Shown: positions 1-6,431 of the stretch, one piece after another
How the letters are laid out: the number at the start of each line of letters is the position of its first letter
Numbering within the stretch: the stretch's first letter is position 1
DNA from: Deltaproteobacteria bacterium
GTDB lineage: Bacteria; Desulfobacterota; Binatia; UBA9968
Assembly (NCBI GenBank): GCA_016844625.1
Contig: JAERMN010000418.1
Span: 1-6,856, forward strand
Length of the DNA stretch: 6,856 bases
Direction of reading: 5' to 3'
Notes under the pieces: generated by a model
Seen by the model: the letters and a program-made list of their open reading frames with translations, nothing else
Databases searched by the model: none
Told to the model about the DNA's origin: nothing
Program-made: the position numbers and the translations under genes

Positions 1-1944
1 AAACCGGCGCGTTGACGAAATTCTAAATTCATCCGCGAGCACATTTGAGTTCGAGCTCGCCGCCACGCCGTCACGTTCTTTGAGGAGCAATAACTGCTCA
101 TGCCCGGTCGAGAGCGGGGCTAACGGCGCCGGGACCTGCAAAGTAAAAGTAGAACCCTGCCCAGCGCGACTCTCAGCATGAACGGTTCCGCCTAGCAAAT
201 CGATGTATTTCTTTACCACGTAAAGTCCGAGACCCATGCCGCCGCGCTGCATCTTCGCATCGGCGCCTTGGACTTGGCGGAATCGTTCGAAGACCGCGGC
301 GATCTGCTCCTCGGGAATCCCCACGCCGGTGTCAGCGATGGTAAACTGCAACATTTTTTTTGCCGCTAAGTACTTCGCCGCAACCGCGATCGTGCCATGA
401 TCGGTGAACTTGATGGCGTTGTTGATCAGGTTTTCCAGTATCCGTTTGAGCTTACCTCGGTCACCCTGGAGCGTGGGAAAGTCGACGGGATAGTCCCAAA
501 TGAATTTTACATTTTTCCCCAACGGGTGATCGTATTGCGATCTCAACTCGGAGAGGAACTCCCAGAGATTAATGTCCTGCAACTCGATCCGCAATGTCTC
601 CGCCTCCATGGTGCTCACTTGAAGCACGCTGTTGATCAACCGATGGAGATCCTTGGACTGGCGCGCCACGCTCTCGAGTGCTTTCTCTTGGATCGGCGTC
701 ATCGCGCCGAGCAAGCCGTCACGAAACATATCCGTATAGCCGGTAATGACGTTGAGCGGCGTCTTGAGCTCGGTGGTCACCGCTTTCAAAAAATCATCTT
801 TGATGTGATGGGCATGACGCAGTTCCGCCCCTTGCTGCTGGCTGCGATCGTACAATTGCGAGTGATGGATGGCGATCGCCGCTTGGCCGGCGAGCGTCGA
901 TAAGAAGTCGACTTCATCGGCGCCGAACTGGTGCGCTTCGCGCGTGAGAAACACCAAAGCGCCAAGCGCCTCGCTGTTGGCGATCAGCGGCAAGGCGAGA
1001 AAAGCCACCAGCCCTTCTTCCTTGAACAGATCAAGGTTCGCTACCTCAGGGTCGGCGAAGGCATTGCCAACGGTCAACGGGGTTCGTTCGGTTACCACAC
1101 GATCGATGAAATCGAGCGGCGCTTTCGACTCGTTAAGGCGCTTGATCTCGACACCCCGCGCCGCCGCGGTTTGCAGTACACCGGTATCATGGTTCTTGAG
1201 CCTGACGATCGCGGCTGCATAGGGGAGATGAATGAGCGCGCGATCGAGGAAGGCCTCCAGGATCTTGGCGCTATCGATCGTTGAAGTCAGCGATAAATTA
1301 ATCTCGTGCATGACCTCCAAACGCTCCCGTTGGCGGCGGATCTCCTCCGCCGCTTTTTGCTCGCGCCACACTTGTTCTTCCTTCTCGCGGGCGCTGCGCC
1401 GCAGCCGTTCCACTTGGGCGAAGTAGCCGTAGAATAGCGAGATCACGAACGGGAACGGCAAACGCAGATAGAGATTCGGATCGAAATCCGCTGCGGCATT
1501 GAAAACAAAGTAGCCGTAAATCAACGGCGCCAGTAAGGTGACCACGAGCAAGCCGCGGGCATCGTTGCAAATACAACTCAACACCAAGGTAAACAGACAG
1601 GCGACGTAGAAATCCGGTGTAGCGCTGCCGCCCATTTCAAGCACCACCGCCAGGACCAGTGTGTCGAACACCAGCAGCGGTCCATAAACATAGGGCGAGT
1701 CAAATAACTCATCAGCCAAGAAATAGAGCGTCGTATGGCTCAGCAGATAGAGAATCAGAATCGCTTGAACTTGGGTTGGCGTGAGCCAGTGGCTCGGCGT
1801 GTAATAGAGCAGATAGGACGAAAGAATGACCAACGGCCAGCGCAAGCGAATAACCGTGTCTTTCTTCGCCGCGTCAAAGAGCCGATCCAAACTCCAACTA
1901 CGCGAAGGAGTAGGCGCGCGCTCAGCGGACGAGGTATTGTCCAT
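1..1944 (-). CDS. Membrane-bound GAF-domain sensor histidine kinase, degenerate H-box, C-terminus cut by window edge
   Basis: The frame is open for 648 codons from ATG at 1944 to the left edge with no stop, so the gene is partial at its C-terminus. Residues about 33-176 hold five or six hydrophobic segments. A charged helical linker (about 177-215) and a GAF sensor domain (about 218-362) follow. Next come a HisKA-type dimerisation helix (about 375-450) and a HATPase_c domain with N-box ENLINNAIKFT (504-514), G1 DTGVGIP (538-544), F-box FERFRQ (552-557) and G2 GGMGLGL (568-574). The protein is therefore a cytoplasmic-membrane sensor with an apparently intact ATP site. The oddity is the H-box, which reads AVTTELKTPLN: the usual histidine before ELxTP is Thr391. 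The next histidines (377, 379, 380) lie outside the motif. Purine-rich AGAAG seven bases before the ATG is a weak ribosome site; no other start lies between here and the upstream in-frame stop. No response regulator is visible in the window, and the signal is unknown. The tail after about residue 605 has no domain I recognise. Confidence 0.93.
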   Translation of the reverse strand, partial: MDNTSSAERAPTPSRSWSLDRLFDAAKKDTVIRLRWPLVILSSYLLYYTPSHWLTPTQVQAILILYLLSHTTLYFLADELFDSPYVYGPLLVFDTLVLAVVLEMGGSATPDFYVACLFTLVLSCICNDARGLLVVTLLAPLIYGYFVFNAAADFDPNLYLRLPFPFVISLFYGYFAQVERLRRSAREKEEQVWREQKAAEEIRRQRERLEVMHEINLSLTSTIDSAKILEAFLDRALIHLPYAAAIVRLKNHDTGVLQTAAARGVEIKRLNESKAPLDFIDRVVTERTPLTVGNAFADPEVANLDLFKEEGLVAFLALPLIANSEALGALVFLTREAHQFGADEVDFLSTLAGQAAIAIHHSQLYDRSQQQGAELRHAHHIKDDFLKAVTTELKTPLNVITGYTDMFRDGLLGAMTPIQEKALESVARQSKDLHRLINSVLQVSTMEAETLRIELQDINLWEFLSELRSQYDHPLGKNVKFIWDYPVDFPTLQGDRGKLKRILENLINNAIKFTDHGTIAVAAKYLAAKKMLQFTIADTGVGIPEEQIAAVFERFRQVQGADAKMQRGGMGLGLYVVKKYIDLLGGTVHAESRAGQGSTFTLQVPAPLAPLSTGHEQLLLLKERDGVAASSNSNVLADEFRISSTRRF

Positions 1945-2250
1945 GGTGGAACTTCTGCTTTTCGATAATCCTCGGCGATCAATCCCAATGCTTGACTGAG
2001 CATATAATATGCCAGCGCTTCAATTCGACCAGGGTTGCATCGTCGCAATTACATTTCGCAAAAAATCCAATAGCTTGACTGTCGGGGGAAAGCAGCCGCC
2101 AATAACTATGAGCGAGCCATCGGCCAAATTACACCGACGTGGAACATTTTTGTCGGGGCTAAGTGAAGGACTGACAGGATTGATGAAGGCGACGAATTTT
2201 TACAGACAAGACCGAACGATTCGAGCCTAACGGCGCAAATTGCTGTTGAC
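1945..2250. other. Intergenic stretch upstream of the kinase, no convincing gene
   Basis: I see no supported gene here. The reading frames are short, lack ribosome sites and do not resemble known families. A 13-nt palindrome, GCATATAATATGC, lies at 2000-2012, about 56 bases before the kinase start, and could contain a -10-like element, but no good -35 is paired with it. At 2162-2188 a degenerate short repeat (TGAAGG twice around GACAGGATTGATG) resembles the dispersed mini-repeats found elsewhere in this window. Confidence 0.5.
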
Positions 2251-2348
2251 CACGCTGCTTGCAGCGTGAAACCGTTAAATGGAGTTTCCAAAGGGGGCGA
2301 GCATCCCCTTTGCGATATTTTAATAGGCGCCGGGGTGAATACCCCGGC
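2251..2348 (-). repeat. Compound three-hairpin palindromic repeat, copy A
   Basis: Read on the minus strand, three hairpins follow each other. The first is GCCGGGGT / ACCCCGGC with a 4-nt loop (2329-2348). The second is CAAAGGGG / CCCCTTTG around an 8-nt loop (2289-2312). The third is CACGCTGC / GCAGCGTG closed by AA (2251-2268). The stretch 2275-2310 matches 5501-5536 on the opposite strand at 35 of 36 positions. The element starts 28 bases beyond the stop codon of the small subunit gene. It could therefore act as the transcript's 3' end or as a stabilising structure, although no clean T-run follows the stems. The repeat family is not one I can name. Confidence 0.8.
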
Positions 2349-2376
2349 CGCGAAGTGGCTGCGTTTATTTGGTAGA

Positions 2377-2847
2377 CTAAGCGCGGAGTTTTTCCTGCGC
2401 TGCGCGCACGGCGCGCAAGATATCGGCATAACCGGCGCAGCGGCAAAGATTACCGGCGAGATATTCCCGTACCTCTTCGTCGGTCGGATTGGGATTCTCT
2501 TCGAGCAGCGCTTTCACGGAGAGCACGAAGCCGGGCGTGCAGTAGGCGCATTGCAGCGCCCTTTGCTCGACCCACGCTTGCTGAATCGGATGCAGCGACT
2601 GACCGTCGCTCAAGCCTTCCAGCGTGGTAATTTCGTGTCCAGCGGTGCGTGCCGCGAGCAAGAAGCAGGAACTCACCGGCTGACCGTCAAGCAATACCGT
2701 GCAAGTTCCACAGGCGCCGACGCCGCAGCCTTCGCGCACACTCCAGAGCTTAAAGCGGTCGCGTAAAACTTCGAGCAGCGTGTCGGCATCGTCGATGGTG
2801 AAGCTCTCGTCACGATTATTGATTTTCACTGTGATATCGCGCTTCAT
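2377..2847 (-). CDS. Molybdenum hydroxylase small subunit, two [2Fe-2S] clusters
   Basis: This 156-residue protein is the electron-transfer subunit of a xanthine dehydrogenase / CO dehydrogenase family enzyme and has the usual length for CoxS-type subunits. The N-terminal ferredoxin fold (about 3-80) carries the plant-type cluster ligands C41, C46, C49 and C61. The C-terminal four-helix domain carries the second cluster ligands C100, C103, C135 and C137 (motifs CAYCTPG and LCRCAGY). Q99 just before C100 is at the position that contacts the pyranopterin cofactor in family structures. No signal peptide is seen, so the enzyme is expected in the cytoplasm. The gene lies downstream of the large subunit gene on the same strand but 264 bases away. 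The ATG at 2847 has no Shine-Dalgarno sequence, and a perfect TATAAT ends three bases before it. The substrate cannot be inferred from this subunit. Confidence 0.96.
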   Translation of the reverse strand: MKRDITVKINNRDESFTIDDADTLLEVLRDRFKLWSVREGCGVGACGTCTVLLDGQPVSSCFLLAARTAGHEITTLEGLSDGQSLHPIQQAWVEQRALQCAYCTPGFVLSVKALLEENPNPTDEEVREYLAGNLCRCAGYADILRAVRAAQEKLRA

Positions 2848-2965
2848 ATTATTATAGCAAAGAAGGGCGACCGCCGGTCGCGCCTACTTCTCCTTTGCGT
2901 TCTTTGCGGCTAAAACTCCGAATCCGAATATCTTCCTACTTTGTGATCCTTGTACTACTATAGTT

Positions 2966-2994
2966 GACAATTTGCGCGGCTTGCGCAAATTGTC
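2966..2994. repeat. Perfect 12-bp inverted repeat (hairpin)
   Basis: GACAATTTGCGC and GCGCAAATTGTC pair without mismatch around the 5-nt loop GGCTT. Neither strand has a T-run after the stem, so it does not look like a standard intrinsic terminator. The 10-mer GCGCAAATTG in its right arm recurs at 2234-2243, next to repeat copy A. Possible roles are mRNA stabilisation or attenuation between L and S, or a protein-binding site. Confidence 0.75.
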
Positions 2995-3026
2995 CGGGAG
3001 TCAAATACCCTCGGACTCGGATATTC

Positions 3027-3071
3027 CTCCCGCTAAGACGCAAAGCACGGGCCTTTGCGCCTTTGCGGGAG
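3027..3071. repeat. Stem-loop made of CGCAAAG-type repeat units
   Basis: The outer stem CTCCCGC (3027-3033) pairs with GCGGGAG (3065-3071). The inner stem CGCAAAG (3039-3045) pairs with CTTTGCG (3053-3059) around a 7-nt loop. A further CTTTGCG is at 3061-3067, and two more are at 2893-2899 and 2902-2908. The structure lies about 40 bases after the large subunit stop and may be a degenerate member of a dispersed repeat family. Confidence 0.6.
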
Positions 3072-3111
3072 ATATTCCGAATTTCGCTTGCGGCTTTGCC
3101 GCGCTAGGAGC

Positions 3112-5445
3112 TTAATCCTGCCTAGGCGCCTGAGACTTTTCGGCTAACGCTCTGAGTAATCGCTCCGGCGTGATCGGCAAATCGCGAATCCGCACTCCGG
3201 TAGCGTCGTGAATCGCGTTAGCAATCGCCGCCGAAACTGTCAGTGTGCCGGTCTCGCCGACGCCTTTGGCGCCGAAGGGTCCAGTTTCATGCGGCACCTG
3301 CACGATGATCGGCCGAAATGAGTCAGGCAGATCTTTGAACGAAGCGATTTGATAGTCGAGCAGCGAGCCGTTCACCAACTGCCCTTCTTCAAAAATCATC
3401 TCTTCGAATAGCGTCAAACCTAGGTGCGTGATCGCCGAGCCAAGCAGCTGTTGCTCACAGTGGCGCGGATTGATCGCTGTGCCGGTGTCACCGACGCTGT
3501 AGAACTGGAGCAGCTTTATCTTGCCGGTCTCGGTGTCGACCTCGACCTCGGCGGAAGTCGCCGACGGAAACCAAAACTCGGTGCACTTCTCCGATTGACC
3601 GGTCTCCGGGTCCATCGGCGCCGCTTCCGGCTGACAAATCGCCTCGCCGGTGATCGTCGTACCAGCGCTGCCGAACTTGACGAGGAACGCATCGCTGATC
3701 GACATACCGCGCTCATCGCTGCCGCGCACATGAATGCGACCGTTCTCGGCCACCAGATCTTCCGGATTCACTTCCAACTTTTTCCCCACTGCCTCGCAAA
3801 GCACCGCCTTCACTTTGCCCGCCGCCATGCGCACGGCGTTGCCCATATGATAAGTAGACCGGCTGCCGGCGGTAATCGTGTCGTACGGAGTGATATCGGT
3901 GTCGGGCTGAACGATGTGCACGTTGTCGAACGACACGCCCAGTTCTTCGGCGACGATTTGCCCCATCATGGTTTCCGAGCCCTGGCCCATCTCCACCGTG
4001 CTGCTGAGAACATTCACGCTGCCGTCGGCATTCATCATCACGATGGCGCCGGAAATCGACGGCGTCAGCACCGCCTTGACGCCGCAGGCGACGCCCTTGC
4101 CGCGCCGCTTTGTGCCCGTTAGTTTTTCGCTTGGTTTGGAGAACTCCACCGCATTGGCCGCTTCTTGCAGCGCTTGCTTGACGCCGAAGGATTTCACCGG
4201 CGTGCCGGTGGCGAACGCTTCGCCTTCGTTGAGCGCGAAGCGCATGCGAAATTCCACCGGGTCGGCGCCGATGGCGCGGGCGATCATGTCGGTTTGCGAA
4301 TCGTAGGCCCAGATCACCTGCGGCACGCCGAAGCCGCGAAACGCGCCGGCCGGCACGTGATTGGTGTAGATACAGTAAGAATCGATCCACACGTTGGGAA
4401 TTCGGTAAGGCCCGGCGGAAGTGTAACCGGACTTATGCACGATCCGCGGACCGATCTCGGCGTAGGCGCCGGTATCCCAATAGACTTCGCACTTGCGCCC
4501 GGTGATCTCGCCACTTTTTATCGAAGTCCTAATTTTCGCGATCACCTTGTGCTTGGTGATCGTCAAAAACTCTTCCTCGCGCGTGAGCGCATACTGCACC
4601 GGCTTTTTGGTAATCAACGCCAGCGCCGTCACTAGCGGCTCCAGCTTGGCGTAGAGTTTGGCGCCATAGCCGCCACCGAGATAGGGAATGCGCACACGAA
4701 TGCGATTCATCGGCACGCCAAAGGTCTGAGAGATTTCGGTGCGCACGTAGGACGGCGTCTGGCTCGCCGTCCAAATGTTGATCCGCTGCGCCTCGTCCAA
4801 ATAGACCAGCGTCACATGCGGCTCCATCGGCATATGCTGCGCCGGCGGCGAGCTGAAAGTGTCTTCGAAGACCCGATCCGCCTCAGCGAAAGCCTTGTCG
4901 ACGTCGCCCAGACGCAGTTTGAATTGATAGCAAATATTTGATTTCTGCCCGGCCTTCACATGAGCGAGATCGGCGAAGGCTTTGGCCGGCCGATGGGTCT
5001 CGTGCACCAACGGTGAATCCGGCTTTGCCGCCTCGAGCACGTCGATCACGGCGGGCAATGGCTCGTAGTCGACTTCAACCAGTTGCAAAGCATCTTCGGC
5101 GGTGCGCCGATCGACCGCCGCCACCGCGACCACCGGGTCGCCGATATAACAAACCTTTTCGACGCAAAGAATTGGCTGATCGCGAAACGCTGGGCCGAAG
5201 TGCGGATCGACGCCCGGCATCTTGGCCACTTCGGCGCCGGTGAGAACGACCGCGACGCCAGGAACTTTTTCGGCGCGCGATTTTTCGATGAGTGTGATGC
5301 GCGCGTGCGCGTAGGGACTGCGCAGCACGGCGACGTGGAGCATGCCGGGCATCTCGATGTTGCCAACGTGCAACACTTGCCCGGTCACCTTCTGGTGCGC
5401 GTCTTTGCGGAAGACGGATTGTCCGACGACTGAGAAGTTTGCCAT
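3112..5445 (-). CDS. Molybdenum hydroxylase large subunit (molybdopterin-binding), xanthine dehydrogenase family
   Basis: This is the catalytic subunit that hydroxylates the substrate at a Mo-pyranopterin centre. I place the start at ATG 5445 (777 residues) because GGATA sits five bases upstream; a TTG at 5457 would add four residues but lacks a ribosome site. The N-terminal alpha/beta-hammerhead domain covers about 16-120. Two cofactor-binding domains follow, with the family motifs GGGYGAK (257-263), GAFRGFGVPQ (367-376), EMGQG (485-489, Q488 at the Mo-contacting Gln position) and GVGETG. E731 in that last motif matches the conserved catalytic glutamate near the C-terminus. The length is typical of the CoxL/HcrA/XdhA-like group. 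Form I CO dehydrogenase carries AYRCSFR in the active-site loop and form II AYRGAGR; this protein has neither, so CO oxidation is unlikely. A purine, N-heterocycle, aldehyde or aromatic CoA-ester substrate remains possible. It lies between the FAD subunit gene (upstream) and the Fe-S subunit gene (downstream). No twin-arginine signal is seen. Confidence 0.96.
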   Translation of the reverse strand: MANFSVVGQSVFRKDAHQKVTGQVLHVGNIEMPGMLHVAVLRSPYAHARITLIEKSRAEKVPGVAVVLTGAEVAKMPGVDPHFGPAFRDQPILCVEKVCYIGDPVVAVAAVDRRTAEDALQLVEVDYEPLPAVIDVLEAAKPDSPLVHETHRPAKAFADLAHVKAGQKSNICYQFKLRLGDVDKAFAEADRVFEDTFSSPPAQHMPMEPHVTLVYLDEAQRINIWTASQTPSYVRTEISQTFGVPMNRIRVRIPYLGGGYGAKLYAKLEPLVTALALITKKPVQYALTREEEFLTITKHKVIAKIRTSIKSGEITGRKCEVYWDTGAYAEIGPRIVHKSGYTSAGPYRIPNVWIDSYCIYTNHVPAGAFRGFGVPQVIWAYDSQTDMIARAIGADPVEFRMRFALNEGEAFATGTPVKSFGVKQALQEAANAVEFSKPSEKLTGTKRRGKGVACGVKAVLTPSISGAIVMMNADGSVNVLSSTVEMGQGSETMMGQIVAEELGVSFDNVHIVQPDTDITPYDTITAGSRSTYHMGNAVRMAAGKVKAVLCEAVGKKLEVNPEDLVAENGRIHVRGSDERGMSISDAFLVKFGSAGTTITGEAICQPEAAPMDPETGQSEKCTEFWFPSATSAEVEVDTETGKIKLLQFYSVGDTGTAINPRHCEQQLLGSAITHLGLTLFEEMIFEEGQLVNGSLLDYQIASFKDLPDSFRPIIVQVPHETGPFGAKGVGETGTLTVSAAIANAIHDATGVRIRDLPITPERLLRALAEKSQAPRQD

Positions 5446-5450
5446 GGCTT

Positions 5451-5455
5451 TATCC
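5451..5455 (-). promoter_or_regulatory. Probable ribosome binding site of the large subunit gene
   Basis: GGATA on the minus strand lies five bases before the ATG at 5445. It supports that start over the in-frame TTG at 5457, which has no comparable site. Confidence 0.45.
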
Positions 5456-5468
5456 AATCAATTGAATT

Positions 5469-5496
5469 CGCGAGCGGGGTTTAAACCCCGCTCGCG
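5469..5496. repeat. Perfect 28-nt palindrome in the M-L gap
   Basis: The half-arm CGCGAGCGGGGTTT is followed directly by its exact reverse complement, with TTTAAA at the centre. As RNA it can fold into a very stable GC-rich hairpin about 24 bases before the large subunit ATG. As DNA it could be a dimer binding site. It also forms the first hairpin of repeat copy B. Confidence 0.85.
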
Positions 5497-5559
5497 ACCC
5501 AAGGGGATGCTCGCCCCCTTTGGAAACCCCATTTAATTGTTCCCGCCTCAAGAGGCGGG
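5469..5559 (+). repeat. Compound three-hairpin palindromic repeat, copy B
   Basis: This copy has the same order of parts as copy A but lies in the opposite orientation. A GGGGT-type palindrome (5469-5496) is followed by the conserved core 5501-5536, which contains AAGGGG / CCCCTT around ATGCTCGC. A hairpin CCCGCCTC / GAGGCGGG closed by AA follows at 5542-5559. The core differs from copy A at one position (C versus T in the strand of the core). The outer hairpins have quite different bases from those of copy A, yet each is perfectly paired. The last hairpin overlaps the final codons and stop of the FAD subunit gene, so the element sits between M and L within the probable transcript. Confidence 0.8.
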
Positions 5560-6417
5560 GATCATTTGATTCAACTGCGCGATCGCCTTTGTTGTAAACA
5601 GCCGCGCCATCTGCCGCTTGTACCACTCCGAACCGCGCAAGTCGGAAGACGGCGAAATTTGCTCGTCGACCGCATTAAGAATCTTCTCAATAACGCCGGC
5701 GTCGAGAGTCTGATCGTCGGCGAATTCCAATCCCGAAACCAACAGCGGCGTCACCGCCACGCCGCCAAGCGCGAGCCGCAGCTCTTTGCAGCGATTATTT
5801 TCTTTCCGCAAAAACGCTGCGACATTCACACAGGGCCAGTCGTTCGCCGACAGCGTGCTGTAACGAAGATAAACCGCTTTGCCGTCGGCCGGCATGGCGG
5901 GAATTTTTACTTCGGTAAGGATCTCACCCGGATCGAGAACGTTCTCGTACAGGCCGCGGAAAAAATCTTTGAGCGCGATCGTGCGCGCGCCCTTCGGACC
6001 GAAAGCCAAAACTTGCGCGCCGAGCACCAGCAGCGGCGGCGGCGGGTCGAGCCGATAATCGGCGTGAGCGAGATTGCCGCCGATGGAAGCGGTCTGGCGC
6101 ACCCGCACGTTGCCGATGTGGCTGAAAGCTTCGGCGAGCGCGGGAAACGATTGGCGAATGACGGGCGACAGTTCGATCGTGCGATGCGTGGTCAAGGCGC
6201 CGATGGTGACGCCGCCGCCGTCATTTTTGATTTCATTCAGTCCCGGAATCGTCTGGAGATCGACCAAATACGGATAGTAGAGCGACCGCTGCTTCATGAG
6301 AATCACGAGCGTCGTGCCGCCGCCGATAGCGCGCGCGTCGTCGCCATGCTTTTGCAATAACTCCACCGCCTCCGGCAAAGAGTGCGGTTGCAGCAATTCG
6401 AACGAGCGGATCGTCAT
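5548..6417 (-). CDS. Molybdenum hydroxylase medium subunit, FAD-binding
   Basis: This 289-residue protein is the flavoprotein subunit of the CoxM/CutM type, with the usual length. It accepts electrons from the [2Fe-2S] subunit and passes them to an external acceptor. The N-terminal FAD-binding domain shows the glycine-rich AIGGGTTLV (30-38). The second flavin motif is the region 101-120, containing TASIGGNLAHAD. The C-terminal CO-dehydrogenase flavoprotein domain covers about 178-285. It lacks the cysteine-rich [4Fe-4S] insertion known from 4-hydroxybenzoyl-CoA reductase beta subunits; I count only two cysteines and they are far from one another. A proline run follows HAD (LDPPPP, 123-128) where relatives usually have a more polar segment. 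The gene is first in the M-L-S set, 102 bases before the large subunit ATG. Its stop codon lies inside the last hairpin of repeat copy B. The ATG at 6417 has no strong Shine-Dalgarno sequence. Confidence 0.94.
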   Translation of the reverse strand: MTIRSFELLQPHSLPEAVELLQKHGDDARAIGGGTTLVILMKQRSLYYPYLVDLQTIPGLNEIKNDGGGVTIGALTTHRTIELSPVIRQSFPALAEAFSHIGNVRVRQTASIGGNLAHADYRLDPPPPLLVLGAQVLAFGPKGARTIALKDFFRGLYENVLDPGEILTEVKIPAMPADGKAVYLRYSTLSANDWPCVNVAAFLRKENNRCKELRLALGGVAVTPLLVSGLEFADDQTLDAGVIEKILNAVDEQISPSSDLRGSEWYKRQMARLFTTKAIAQLNQMIPAS

Positions 6418-6431
6418 AATGTTACACTTGC

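Larger units (their letters stand above)
2848..3111. other. Intercistronic gap between L and S genes, filled with hairpins and CGCAAAG-type repeats
   Basis: No gene is supported in these 264 bases. From left to right they hold a GCGACC/GGTCGC hairpin (2867-2881), two CTTTGCG units with 9-nt spacing (2893-2908), a perfect 12-bp hairpin (2966-2994), a CGCAAAG stem-loop (3027-3071) and a small GCGGC/GCCGC hairpin (3090-3102) next to the large subunit stop codon. The gap is unusually large and structured for two subunits of one enzyme. Confidence 0.7.

Noticed and set aside
397..1426. Plus-strand open frames opposite the kinase
   Set aside because: They are antisense shadows of the 648-codon minus-strand kinase frame, which has clear domain motifs; they lack ribosome sites and family resemblance.
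2080..2110. Sigma-54 promoter (TGGCTCG) upstream of the kinase on the minus strand
   Set aside because: The second element at the required spacing is TAGTT instead of TTGCW, too far from consensus.
2329..2348. Classical intrinsic terminator after the small subunit gene
   Set aside because: The stem is strong, but the bases after it on the minus strand are GCCTATTAAAATAT rather than a T-run, so I keep it only as part of the repeat.
2106..2446. Minus-strand frames of about 95-107 residues across copy A
   Set aside because: They run through the palindromic repeat and into the small subunit gene in another frame; the peptide is repeat-derived.
3424..4635. Long plus-strand frames opposite the large subunit
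   Set aside because: High-GC antisense frames with Arg- and His-rich composition, no start signals, fully contained in the conserved large subunit gene.
5566..6360. A 264-residue plus-strand frame opposite the FAD subunit gene
   Set aside because: It is the antisense mirror of a gene with clear FAD motifs, and the peptide is Arg-rich without recognisable domains.
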